Assembly (NCBI GenBank): GCA_039815505.1
Contig: JBCBZE010000150.1
Location: forward strand, 1 to 8,071
DNA length: 8,071 nt
DNA from: CANLWN01 sp039815505
GTDB lineage: Bacteria; Bacteroidota; Bacteroidia; Flavobacteriales; Flavobacteriaceae
Direction of reading: 5' to 3'
A model generated the notes under the pieces. It was given only the letters and a program-made list of their open reading frames with translations. It had not been told where the DNA came from and did not search any database. The position numbers and the translations under genes were made by a program. Within the stretch, counting starts at the first letter, position 1. Every line of letters begins with the position of its first letter. Positions 1-6,221 of the stretch are shown in pieces.

Positions 1-519
1 GGTTGTGTACGAACCTTCGATTTCGAAATAACCGGTTTTGAAGCCTTGTCCCTTACACTGGAGCAGCGCAACATCAATGAAATTACGGCGATTGCCGAAG
101 GTGGTCTGGAGAATTACACCTTCCAATTTGGAGATGTGGACAACGGAGGTGACAACACCTATATTGTCAACAGGACAGATACATATACCGTTACCGTTAC
201 CGACGAGAACGGATGTGAAGTAAGTTCTTCCATATTCATTGAGTTTATAGATATAGAAATCCCTGAGTTCTTTACCCCTGATGGAGACGGTCTTAACGAT
301 TTCTGGGTTCCAAGGAATCAAGAAGCTTTCCCAGAGATACTAACCATCATATTTGACCGTTATGGTAGGGAGATTTATAGAATGGGATTAAACGATGTTG
401 GCTGGAACGGGATTTACCAAAAAAGCCAGCTCCCCACAGGTGATTACTGGTATATAATAAAACTAAATGGAGAAAATGATAATAGAGAATTTGTAGGACA
501 CTTTACCCTTTATCGATAA
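1..519 (+). CDS. Secreted repeat protein with T9SS type B C-terminal sorting domain (5'-partial)
   Basis: The frame is open from the first base of the window to a TAA at 517-519, so this is the last 172 residues of a longer protein whose start lies outside. Residues about 16-80 form one beta-rich SprB/PKD-like module ending in DENGC. The window opens on another GC (residues 1-2), exactly 70 residues before the GC at 71-72, suggesting tandem modules of about 70 residues. Residues about 88-172 match the gliding-motility-associated C-terminal domain (type B T9SS signal): FFTPDGDGLND, IIFDRYGREIY, a WNG where WDG is usual, LPTGDYWYIIK, and a terminal G-HFTLYR. Known for the family: such proteins cross the outer membrane by the type IX system and stay at the cell surface or are released, often as adhesins. 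The PorP/SprF gene 19 bp downstream fits a substrate-partner pair. The specific role (adhesin, gliding filament or enzyme) cannot be told from this fragment. An internal TTG at 46 is not a credible start. Confidence 0.9.
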   Translation, partial: GCVRTFDFEITGFEALSLTLEQRNINEITAIAEGGLENYTFQFGDVDNGGDNTYIVNRTDTYTVTVTDENGCEVSSSIFIEFIDIEIPEFFTPDGDGLNDFWVPRNQEAFPEILTIIFDRYGREIYRMGLNDVGWNGIYQKSQLPTGDYWYIIKLNGENDNREFVGHFTLYR

Positions 520-538
520 AAACTTAACCTAAAGAATT

Positions 539-1489
539 ATGCGCAATAGAATATTAACCCTAATGTTGCTCCTGAGTGCCCTTGCCTCTAAAGGACAGGA
601 GCTTACCATTCCCACGCTGTCCCAATACCTAGCGGACAACCCCTTTGTAATAGCCCCCACGTATGCAGGTATAGGGGACCATGTAAAAATACGTTTAAAC
701 GGACTTACCCAATGGGTGGGTATAGAAGACGCACCGGACACACAATCCCTTGCTGCGGATATGCGAGTTGGAGAACGTTCAGGTATAGGGTTGGTCCTAT
801 ACAACGATAGCAATGGTTTCACGGAACAAAAAGGGGCGAGGGTGTCTTTTGCGCATCACCTGACCTTGGACAGATATGATGATGAGTTTTTATCCTTCGG
901 GGTTTCCTATAACTTTAATCAGTTCAGAATAAATACCGACGAAATTACGGATATTGTACTTGATCCCGGTTTTGATGGTGATAGGGCAACGGATAATCAT
1001 AACTTTGATATAGGGGTATTGTATAGGAAAGATAAGTTTTATCTTAATTTAAGCGCCTCTAACATTCTTAACAAGGATTTTAATGATTTTGATGCGCTTT
1101 TTGAACCAAACACCTTAAGAAACTACTTTGTTTACACAGGCTATCGTTATAGAAAAAACAAAAACTCCAACATGGAGATAGAACCTTCCATACTTTATAA
1201 AGTTTTTGAAAGTGATGGTCGTTCCGAGGTTGATGCAAACGTAAAGTTTCGCTGGTATGATTTTGAAGATTATTACTATGCCGGGGTAAACTATCGTTTT
1301 CTAATCGATCAAACGGGAGATCCTCTTTTTCTAGCGCCTTTTGCGGGTCTTAAAAAGAACAACTTTTACTTTGGCTATTCGTACCAAATTATTCTTAATG
1401 AGATTCTAGGTTTTAGTACTGGAACACATGTTGTGACCGTCGGAATAGATCTTTTCCAAGGGTTGAGTAATTGTAGATGTACCTACTGA
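539..1489 (+). CDS. PorP/SprF family type IX secretion outer-membrane protein
   Basis: A 316-residue protein starting at ATG 539 with a clear signal peptide: basic MRNR, hydrophobic ILTLMLLLSALAS, then a KGQ/E boundary typical of Flavobacteriia. The mature part begins with the family's hallmark region (LSQYLADNPFVIAPTYAGIGDHVKIRLNG is spread over residues about 27-55) and continues as alternating aromatic/polar beta strands expected of an outer-membrane barrel. It ends in NCRCTY. The length is normal for PorP/SprF (about 300-340). The start lies 19 bp after the stop of the type B sorting-domain gene with no terminator between them, so the two are almost certainly cotranscribed. In the best-known pair, SprB/SprF of Flavobacterium johnsoniae, the SprF-type protein is needed for secretion of its type B partner. 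By analogy this protein should serve the upstream gene product. The family call is firm; the partner assignment is inferred from context. Confidence 0.9.
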   Translation: MRNRILTLMLLLSALASKGQELTIPTLSQYLADNPFVIAPTYAGIGDHVKIRLNGLTQWVGIEDAPDTQSLAADMRVGERSGIGLVLYNDSNGFTEQKGARVSFAHHLTLDRYDDEFLSFGVSYNFNQFRINTDEITDIVLDPGFDGDRATDNHNFDIGVLYRKDKFYLNLSASNILNKDFNDFDALFEPNTLRNYFVYTGYRYRKNKNSNMEIEPSILYKVFESDGRSEVDANVKFRWYDFEDYYYAGVNYRFLIDQTGDPLFLAPFAGLKKNNFYFGYSYQIILNEILGFSTGTHVVTVGIDLFQGLSNCRCTY

Positions 1490-1504
1490 TCTCTGATAGT
1501 TTTG
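1471..1504 (+). promoter_or_regulatory. Candidate Bacteroidota promoter for folB
   Basis: TAGTTTTG at 1497-1504 matches the Bacteroidota -7 element TAnnTTTG exactly. A TTG at 1471-1473 could be the -33 element, but the 23-bp spacer is at the long end, and this TTG lies within the last codons of the porP/sprF-like gene. Transcription would start near 1511, inside the palindrome described separately. folB would then be expressed independently of the upstream secretion operon. Confidence 0.45.
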
Positions 1505-1506
1505 CA

Positions 1507-1526
1507 TTAAGTTTGTAAAAACTTAA
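1507..1526. repeat. Perfect 8-bp palindrome in the folB leader
   Basis: Arms TTAAGTTT (1507-1514) and AAACTTAA (1519-1526) enclose the 4-nt loop GTAA. The stem can be lengthened by a GC pair on each side if one A is bulged. It ends 8 nt before the folB ATG and begins 2 nt after the -7 element, so it sits at the predicted transcript 5' end. It could be an operator or an RNA hairpin near the start codon. There is no following U tract, so it is not an intrinsic terminator. Confidence 0.5.
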
Positions 1527-1534
1527 GCAAGAAA

Positions 1535-1894
1535 ATGGGACAAGTATCGGTTAATAATATCAAGGTCTATGCATATCATGGCTGTTTAAGGGAGGAAAGC
1601 ATCATCGGCAGCGATTATAGGGTAGATGTTACGATCAACACCGATCTTACCAAAGCTTCTTTTTCGGATAATCTAACGGATACGGTGGATTATGTCCACA
1701 TTAACTCGATTGTAAAAGAAGAAATGAAAGTGCCCTCCAAGCTCTTGGAACATGTGGCCAGAAGAATGTTAGATCGTATTTTTGACGAAATCCCGTCCGT
1801 ATCCGAAATCGAAGTTTCCGTTTCAAAAATTAATCCCCCTATTGGTGGTAACGCAGAATCCGTTACTATAGTTCTACACGAAAAGAGAAGGTAA
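1535..1894 (+). CDS. folB: Dihydroneopterin aldolase
   Basis: This 119-residue cytoplasmic enzyme of folate synthesis splits 7,8-dihydroneopterin into 6-hydroxymethyl-7,8-dihydropterin and glycolaldehyde. It has the full single-domain length of FolB. Visible family motifs are AYHGCLREE (13-21), DTVDY (49-53), LLEHVA (70-75) and VSKINPPIGG (96-105). By alignment with the Staphylococcus aureus enzyme, E21, Y53, E72 and K98 correspond to the key residues E22, Y54, E74 and K100, so the protein should be active. ATG 1535 places the first beta strand right after the start and follows the A-rich stretch AAGCAAGAAA. The gap of 45 bp after the porP/sprF-like gene contains its own promoter candidate. 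A second palindrome begins in its stop codon, and tRNA-Cys follows 49 bp downstream. The other folate genes are not in the window. Confidence 0.95.
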   Translation: MGQVSVNNIKVYAYHGCLREESIIGSDYRVDVTINTDLTKASFSDNLTDTVDYVHINSIVKEEMKVPSKLLEHVARRMLDRIFDEIPSVSEIEVSVSKINPPIGGNAESVTIVLHEKRR

Positions 1895-1914
1895 GTTTCC
1901 GTTTTGGAAACTTA
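1892..1914. repeat. 9-bp palindrome starting in the folB stop codon
   Basis: Arms TAAGTTTCC (1892-1900) and GGAAACTTA (1906-1914) enclose the loop GTTTT. The left arm contains the folB TAA stop, and the right arm covers the -33 region of the tRNA-Cys promoter. A run of A, not T, follows on the plus strand, so it is not a standard rho-independent terminator for folB. It may stabilise the mRNA 3' end, slow polymerase, or act as an operator at the tRNA promoter. Confidence 0.5.
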
Positions 1915-1932
1915 AAAAAAGTGCTACATTTG
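1904..1932 (+). promoter_or_regulatory. Bacteroidota promoter for tRNA-Cys
   Basis: A -33 element TTG (1904-1906) and a -7 element TACATTTG (1925-1932, exact TAnnTTTG) are separated by 18 bp. Predicted initiation is about 7 nt downstream, near 1939, just before the mature tRNA 5' end at 1944. This is one of the cleanest promoters in the window. Confidence 0.7.
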
Positions 1933-1943
1933 CACCACAAAAC

Positions 1944-2014
1944 GGCATCGTGGCCGAGTGGCTAGGCACAGCTCTGCAAAAGCTTGTACAGCGGTTCGAA
2001 TCCGCTCGATGCCT
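1944..2014 (+). tRNA. tRNA-Cys(GCA)
   Basis: The gene is a 71-nt cloverleaf read by eye. The acceptor arms GGCATCG (1944-1950) and CGATGCC (2007-2013) pair over all 7 bp. The D stem is GCC/GGC, and the anticodon loop CTGCAAA carries GCA at 1976-1978. The variable loop GTAC is short. The T stem AGCGG/CCGCT encloses TTCGAAT. The discriminator is T (2014), the base expected for cysteine tRNAs. The outermost anticodon-stem pair (position 27-43) appears to be a C-U mismatch. The 3' CCA is not encoded (TCAAAG follows), so it must be added after transcription. The gene stands alone between its own promoter and a terminator. Confidence 0.97.
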
Positions 2015-2020
2015 CAAAGA

Positions 2021-2049
2021 AAAACCCATCTCTTCGATGGGTTTTTTTT
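2021..2049. terminator. Bidirectional intrinsic terminator between tRNA-Cys and LysE-family gene
   Basis: Stem CCCATC/GATGGG (2025-2030 and 2036-2041) has loop TCTTC and is flanked by AAAA on the left and eight T on the right, so both strands give a GC hairpin followed by a U tract. On the plus strand it ends the tRNA-Cys transcript. On the minus strand it ends the transcript of the convergent LysE-family gene, whose stop codon (2048-2050) overlaps the edge of the T run. Confidence 0.9.
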
Positions 2050-2713
2050 AGTCTCTTATCATTTCAATCCCTTTTTCCAAATTCAATTTATCTTTTGGTA
2101 AAAAACCTTTGGTAATTAAGACCAGGCCACAAATAATCAAAATAATGCCCAGTCCTTTTTTAATGAAGTGAATTCGTTTTTTGGTCAATTTTCTTTTCAA
2201 CTGTTTGGCTAAAAGTATTTTAAAGATATCCGTGGTTAAATAAGCCGAAATCATTGTGGCAAAAAATAGAAGTATTCTATTTGGGTCGTTATCCAAACTG
2301 GGTCCAACAACGATGATGACCCCTAACCAAAATACCAATACCCCAACATTGATAAAGTTCAATAAAAAACCTTTTACAAAAAGGCTTAAATAATCCCCTC
2401 TACTAATTTTAAAATCTGTCCGTTCTTCTTTTTCTTTCTTTTTAATAAAAGTGGTAATCCCGTAAACCAGAAGGATAACACCTCCAAAAACAAAAAGGCC
2501 AGAAATATTATTGAGATTGTCCAATAATTGAAAACTACTGAAGTAGGCGATGGCAATAAAAAGAATATCTGCAAAAATTACGCCTAAATCAAAGCTTAAT
2601 GCGGCCCTAAATCCCTTAATCGCGCTGGTTTCCAACAAAACAAAAAAAACAGGCCCGATAATAAAGCTTAACAAAAAGCCCAATGGTATCGCCGCCTGTA
2701 CGTCTTCTAACAT
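2048..2713 (-). CDS. LysE family translocator (amino-acid/metabolite exporter)
   Basis: A 221-residue inner-membrane protein with about six hydrophobic segments: near residues 8-30, 38-60, 70-90, 110-135, 144-165 and 185-205. The N-terminal segment carries the family's GFLLSFIIGPVFF motif (12-24) with the conserved Gly-Pro, followed by a small-residue turn KGFRAAL (33-39) and acidic residues D42 and D49 in TM2. A charged loop rich in K and E (about 90-105) separates TM3 and TM4. LysE/RhtB members export amino acids or related small molecules by a proton-linked mechanism; the substrate here cannot be predicted. ATG 2713 is preferred because it begins right before TM1 and lies 9 nt after the stop of the head-GIN gene, implying cotranscription. 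Its end overlaps the bidirectional terminator. Confidence 0.85.
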   Translation of the reverse strand: MLEDVQAAIPLGFLLSFIIGPVFFVLLETSAIKGFRAALSFDLGVIFADILFIAIAYFSSFQLLDNLNNISGLFVFGGVILLVYGITTFIKKKEKEERTDFKISRGDYLSLFVKGFLLNFINVGVLVFWLGVIIVVGPSLDNDPNRILLFFATMISAYLTTDIFKILLAKQLKRKLTKKRIHFIKKGLGIILIICGLVLITKGFLPKDKLNLEKGIEMIRD

Positions 2714-2722
2714 AAACTATTT

Positions 2723-3403
2723 CTATTGCATTCTAGTAATTTTTCCTCCGAACACCGTTTTTTCATCCATTTTGGCAGGATCTCCGTAGACCAGGACTTC
2801 ACCACCTGCCTTTACACTTGCTTTTACATAATCCGTTGCATAGATCTCGGCGTTGGAACCTGCATTTACATTAATGGTGCAAAACTTTGTCTTGAGCTCT
2901 TTGCCCTTGTAAACTCCCCCCGTATTTATGTTTACATCCTGTACATCGGCAGACCCACTAGCATTTATCACTCCCCCGGTAACAGATTTTATCAATAATT
3001 GTTCAACTTCGGCATTGATATCAAGTTCTCCACCTTCTTGGGATTTTAACTCCAACACCTCCTGTACTAATATTTCTTCCGAGCTGATCCGGGCATCTTC
3101 GTTAACATCAATGACCACTAAGGTTTCCGTATAATATAGGTCTATAAAAGTTCTGTATCCACTAAATATTTTATCTATTTGCATTCGTAATTTTAAGACC
3201 CCTCCATTATTTACTATCGCTACTTTCTTGGTATTGGCACCGGTGATTACGGCCCTGTTGGCATCCGATTTTATAAGATTGATGGATAATCCATCAAAAC
3301 CTTTTATCTGAGTAAATTTTTGTAGTTCCTGGGTTATTTTTTCTTCCTGGGCCATTGTATAGCATCCCAATAATAGGATTACGAATAGCAGTAGTTTTTT
3401 CAT
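2723..3403 (-). CDS. Head GIN domain (DUF2807) exported protein
   Basis: This 226-residue exported protein starts at ATG 3403, chosen because it begins a typical signal peptide: MKK, then LLLFVILLLGCYTMA, with likely cleavage at A18/Q19. A TTG start at 3454 would add 17 polar residues ahead of the signal and is rejected. C14 follows LLG and loosely resembles a lipobox, so a lipoprotein is a weaker alternative. From about residue 30 on, repeated short strands with glycine turns (GGELDINAEV, VTGGVINASGSADV, GGEVLVYGDP) match the head-GIN domain, a right-handed beta-helix-like fold abundant in Bacteroidota envelopes. Its function is largely unknown despite the 'putative adhesin' label. It lies 59 bp downstream of rnr, with its own promoter candidate in that gap, and 9 bp upstream of the LysE-family gene. 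Confidence 0.85.
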   Translation of the reverse strand: MKKLLLFVILLLGCYTMAQEEKITQELQKFTQIKGFDGLSINLIKSDANRAVITGANTKKVAIVNNGGVLKLRMQIDKIFSGYRTFIDLYYTETLVVIDVNEDARISSEEILVQEVLELKSQEGGELDINAEVEQLLIKSVTGGVINASGSADVQDVNINTGGVYKGKELKTKFCTINVNAGSNAEIYATDYVKASVKAGGEVLVYGDPAKMDEKTVFGGKITRMQ

Positions 3404-3451
3404 GGCATCGGTTTTTAGATATTCTCTCGCGTAAGTTGACGAATTTCGTTC

Positions 3452-3480
3452 CAAAAATAGCTTTATTCCAACTTTTCCAA
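3452..3480 (-). promoter_or_regulatory. Candidate promoter for head-GIN/LysE-family pair, inside the rnr 3' end
   Basis: On the minus strand, TTG (3480-3478) and TATTTTTG (3459-3452, exact TAnnTTTG) are separated by 18 bp. This is the same spacing as the tRNA-Cys and rpiB promoters. The -33 element lies in the last codons of rnr, and the -7 element begins 4 nt after its stop. Initiation near 3445 would give a leader of about 40 nt before ATG 3403. Confidence 0.55.
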
Positions 3481-5652
3481 AAGGGTAAAATCCAAATGTC
3501 TTTTTACCAAATCAGTGCTCTTTACCATTACCAGGACTTGGTCTCCCAATTGATAGGTTTTTTTGGTTCGCTCCCCGATAATGGCGTATTCCGTTTCGTC
3601 AAAGGTATAATAATCATCCTTTATATCCCTGATGCGAACCATTCCCTCACATTTGTTTTCTATAATTTCCACATAGATTCCCCATTCTGTTACACCAGAT
3701 ATGACACCCACAAACTCCCTATCTTGATGGTCCTGCATAAATTTTATTTGCATATATTTAATGGAATCCCGTTCTGCATTGGCCGCTAGATTTTCCATAT
3801 CTGAAGAATGCTTACATTTTTCCTCATAAATCTCTGCTTTGGGAGATGCCCCACCATCTAAGTAGTGTTGTAATAACCTATGTACCATGACATCCGGATA
3901 ACGTCTAATGGGAGAGGTAAAATGGGAATAATAATCAAAGGCCAGGCCATAGTGGCCTATATTATCCGTTGTATAAATTGCCTTGCTCATACTCCTTATG
4001 GCCAAGGTATCCACCAAATTCTGTTCTTTTTGTCCTTTAACATCCTCCAATAACTTATTTAGAGAGTCACTGATGGTTTTTTTATCCTTAAAGTTAAGTC
4101 TATGACCAAAACGGGATATTATGCCGTTGAGAGCTATTAATTTATCCTCATCTGGTTCATCGTGAATACGATACACGAAGGGTTTGGTAGGTTTCTGTTT
4201 TCCTATGAACTCCGCTACCTTTTTATTGGCCAACAACATAAATTCCTCTATGAGCTTATTGGCATCTTTTGCTTCCTTAAAGTACACGCTTTCCGGTTCA
4301 TTGTTTTCCGTGAGATTAAATCTCACCTCCACCTTATCAAAAGAAATCGCTCCGGAACGCATTCTCCCCGAGCGCATAATTTTAGCTAACTTATCTAGTT
4401 GTAAAGTGGCTTGGACCACCTCTTTATCCACCTGATATGCCCCGTTCCTTATAGAAATCTCCTCCGGGATATTCCCATCTCCGTTCTCAATGATATATTG
4501 CGCTTCCTCGTAGGCAAAGCGTTCATTGGAGTCAATGACCGTCCTACCAAACCATTGATTCCTGATATGGGCTTTATCATCCAACTCAAAAATCGCGGAA
4601 AAAGTATATTTCTCCTCATTAGGTCTTAGGGAACAAGCATTGTTGGACAGTACTTCTGGTAGCATTGGAACGACTCTGTCGACAAGGTAGACCGAGGTTG
4701 CCCGTTCATAGGCCTCATCGTCCAAGATAGTGCCCGGAACAAGATAATGTGATACATCGGCTATATGAATGCCTATCTCATAATTTCCATTTTCCAAAAC
4801 TTTGAACGAAAGGGCATCATCAAAATCCTTGGCATCTTTTGGATCTATGGTAAAAGTAAGGGTATTCCTCATATCCCTTCTTTTAGCAATTTCATCGGGT
4901 TTTATAGCGGTGTCCAAGGTATTTGCAAAGCGCTCTACATCTGCTGGAAATTCATAGGGAAGCCCATACTCGGCAAGTATGGAATGTATTTCTGTTTGAT
5001 GTTCCCCTGGTTTCCCCAACACATCTATGATCTCACCAAAAGGAGAATCCGCCTTTTCTGGCCATTCATTTATTCTAACGATAACCTTATCGCCTTCTTC
5101 GGCACTTCCTATTTTCTCCTTCGGAACAAAAATATCGGTATACATTCTAAAATCCGTTGGCCTTACGAACGCATAATTTTTTTGAAGTTGTACAATTCCT
5201 ACAAACTCCGTTTTTTTACGATCTAGGACCTTTGCTATCTCACCTTCCAACTTTTTTCCTTTTCTTCTTGGGAAAACATATACTTGGACCGTATCTCCGT
5301 GAAAGGCTTTTTTTAATTTATTATAAGGTACAAAAACATCTTCGTCCATTTCATCGATCACGATATAGGCATTTCCCCTACCTGTAATATCCACCCTGCC
5401 ATTATGATAGCTTTTTGAAGTGGCCAAGGCCTTATACTTCCCTGGACTTATTTCCAAAATTCTTCGTTTTTCCTTTAATTGAACTAACTTTTTAATGAGT
5501 TCATTTCTTCCATTGGCATCGGTAATGCCGATTTTGGATGCTATTTGCTTGTAGTTAAAGTTTTCATTGGGCCGCTTTTCCAAAACGGTAAAAATACCCT
5601 TGGTAATTTCGTTTTTTCTTTGACTTTTAGCTCTCTTTTTTTTCTTTGACAT
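3463..5652 (-). CDS. rnr: Ribonuclease R (3'-5' exoribonuclease)
   Basis: This 729-residue protein has full RNase R architecture. A basic lysine-rich start (SKKKKRAKSQRK) leads into an N-terminal winged-helix region (about 12-75), two cold-shock-like RNA-binding domains (about 84-140 and 148-212), the RNB catalytic domain (about 258-595) and a C-terminal S1 domain (about 645-726). The catalytic metal-binding motif TIDPKDAKDFDDA supplies D270, D276, D278 and D279. HIADVSHY (296-303) and TSPIRRYPD (579-587) are further RNB signatures. Known role: processive degradation of structured RNA, rRNA and mRNA turnover, and quality control in the cytoplasm. The winged helix and extended N terminus favour RNase R over RNase II. 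The basic C-terminal tail typical of the E. coli enzyme is absent; the protein ends just after S1. ATG 5652 is the only start that keeps the basic N terminus. It is divergent from rpiB across a 620-bp spacer. Confidence 0.97.
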   Translation of the reverse strand: MSKKKKRAKSQRKNEITKGIFTVLEKRPNENFNYKQIASKIGITDANGRNELIKKLVQLKEKRRILEISPGKYKALATSKSYHNGRVDITGRGNAYIVIDEMDEDVFVPYNKLKKAFHGDTVQVYVFPRRKGKKLEGEIAKVLDRKKTEFVGIVQLQKNYAFVRPTDFRMYTDIFVPKEKIGSAEEGDKVIVRINEWPEKADSPFGEIIDVLGKPGEHQTEIHSILAEYGLPYEFPADVERFANTLDTAIKPDEIAKRRDMRNTLTFTIDPKDAKDFDDALSFKVLENGNYEIGIHIADVSHYLVPGTILDDEAYERATSVYLVDRVVPMLPEVLSNNACSLRPNEEKYTFSAIFELDDKAHIRNQWFGRTVIDSNERFAYEEAQYIIENGDGNIPEEISIRNGAYQVDKEVVQATLQLDKLAKIMRSGRMRSGAISFDKVEVRFNLTENNEPESVYFKEAKDANKLIEEFMLLANKKVAEFIGKQKPTKPFVYRIHDEPDEDKLIALNGIISRFGHRLNFKDKKTISDSLNKLLEDVKGQKEQNLVDTLAIRSMSKAIYTTDNIGHYGLAFDYYSHFTSPIRRYPDVMVHRLLQHYLDGGASPKAEIYEEKCKHSSDMENLAANAERDSIKYMQIKFMQDHQDREFVGVISGVTEWGIYVEIIENKCEGMVRIRDIKDDYYTFDETEYAIIGERTKKTYQLGDQVLVMVKSTDLVKRHLDFTLLEKLE

Positions 5653-5670
5653 TAAAATTTTTTATTTCGT

Positions 5671-5706
5671 GAAAATTACGAATTATAATCTATTGGAAGT
5701 TTCCAA
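5671..5706 (-). promoter_or_regulatory. Weak candidate promoter region for rnr
   Basis: On the minus strand the 10-mer TTGGAAACTT (5706-5697) is identical to the -33 region of the tRNA-Cys promoter (1904-1913). The best -7 match downstream is TAATTTTC (5678-5671), one base off TAnnTTTG, but the 25-bp spacer is long. A TATAAT lies between them at 5687-5682. The true rnr start may differ or lie further upstream. Confidence 0.25.
5693..5706. repeat. Short palindrome upstream of rnr
   Basis: Arms TTGGAA and TTCCAA are separated by the 2-nt centre GT, making a 14-bp near-perfect dyad about 40 bp before the rnr start codon. The position and compact symmetry suit a regulator half-site pair better than an RNA hairpin. 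Function is unproven. Confidence 0.4.
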
Positions 5707-6028
5707 GACATAAAACTTAATCCATTTTTAAAACAGTAATTCTTATGAACAATCATAACATACCTATTTTCTTTTTTTGAATTTTTAAAATATAAAATGA
5801 TGGTTATAATAGCTTGTTAATAGTGGAGATAAAAAAGTAACCAAAAAGTTGGTAGTGTGCTATGCCTAATTTTATTGACAATTTATTCAATGTTTATACA
5901 ACTCCTTCTATAATCTAAATCAGGATGTTATATGTATTATCAACTACTATTGACAACTTCTTTTAACATGAATTTTTTGATAATTAAAGGTTACTTTAAT
6001 GTTAACTTCCCAAAAATATCGTTGAATA

Positions 6029-6052
6029 ATTTTTAAATAGTATTTTAAAAAT
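6029..6052. repeat. 9-bp AT palindrome
   Basis: Arms ATTTTTAAA (6029-6037) and TTTAAAAAT (6044-6052) enclose the 6-nt loop TAGTAT. It contains only A and T in the stem, so it would be weak as RNA structure. It overlaps the inverted copy of the ATACTATTTA repeat. Confidence 0.45.
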
Positions 6053-6158
6053 ATGCTATGATAATCTCCAATTGTTTTGTAAAGCGATATTTTTAAGGAA
6101 AATAAAAATATACTATTTACTTTTTATAAGCAGTTTATTAACAAATGGATACTATTTA
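6034..6158. repeat. Three copies of the 10-mer ATACTATTTA
   Basis: Exact copies occur at 6034-6043 (inverted), 6110-6119 (direct) and 6149-6158 (direct), with a shorter TACTATT at 5945-5951. The two direct copies start 39 bp apart, close to four helical turns. Low complexity makes chance repeats likelier than usual, but the copies include a C in a C-poor region. Confidence 0.45.
6087..6111. repeat. 9-bp AT palindrome next to direct repeat
   Basis: Arms ATATTTTTA (6087-6095) and TAAAAATAT (6103-6111) enclose the loop AGGAAAA. The right arm runs straight into the second ATACTATTTA copy. No T run follows on the plus strand, so it does not look like a terminator. Confidence 0.4.
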
Positions 6159-6213
6159 TAAAACACTAAAGAACAACACAATTATGTTTTCCCAAAGCTT
6201 TTGTTGTTAATAA
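6135..6213. repeat. 10-bp inverted repeat pair upstream of the rpiB promoter
   Basis: TTATTAACAA (6135-6144) and its exact reverse complement TTGTTAATAA (6204-6213) are separated by 59 nt. A 9-base match, TTGTTAATA, also occurs at 5814-5822. The right half-site ends 8 bp before the rpiB -33 region, a position suitable for an activator or repressor, although no regulator is known. Confidence 0.4.
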
Positions 6214-6221
6214 CCTAGTAT

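Noticed and set aside
46..223. Internal TTG start at 46 and an overlapping plus-strand frame from 38 in the sorting-domain gene
   Set aside because: The main frame is open to the window edge and shows family motifs throughout; the other frame has no recognisable content.
3404..3454. Extended start (TTG at 3454) for the head-GIN protein
   Set aside because: It would put 17 polar residues ahead of a perfect signal peptide and overlaps the -7 promoter element.
4162..5387. Several open frames on the plus strand opposite rnr
   Set aside because: They are antisense shadows of a well-supported RNase R gene and show no family motifs.
5743..5779. TTATGA-ACAA-TCATAA hairpin followed by a T run as a plus-strand terminator
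   Set aside because: The stem is AT-only apart from one pair, the T run starts over 10 nt after it, and no gene ends upstream on that strand.
5873..5956. Two TTGACA hexamers as sigma-70 -35 elements
   Set aside because: No -10 hexamer lies at 16-18 bp spacing, and the phylum uses TTG/TAnnTTTG promoters.
6011..6018. Minus-strand TATTTTTG as a distal rnr promoter
   Set aside because: It matches TAnnTTTG, but no TTG lies at a usable distance upstream, and it would give a leader of about 350 nt.
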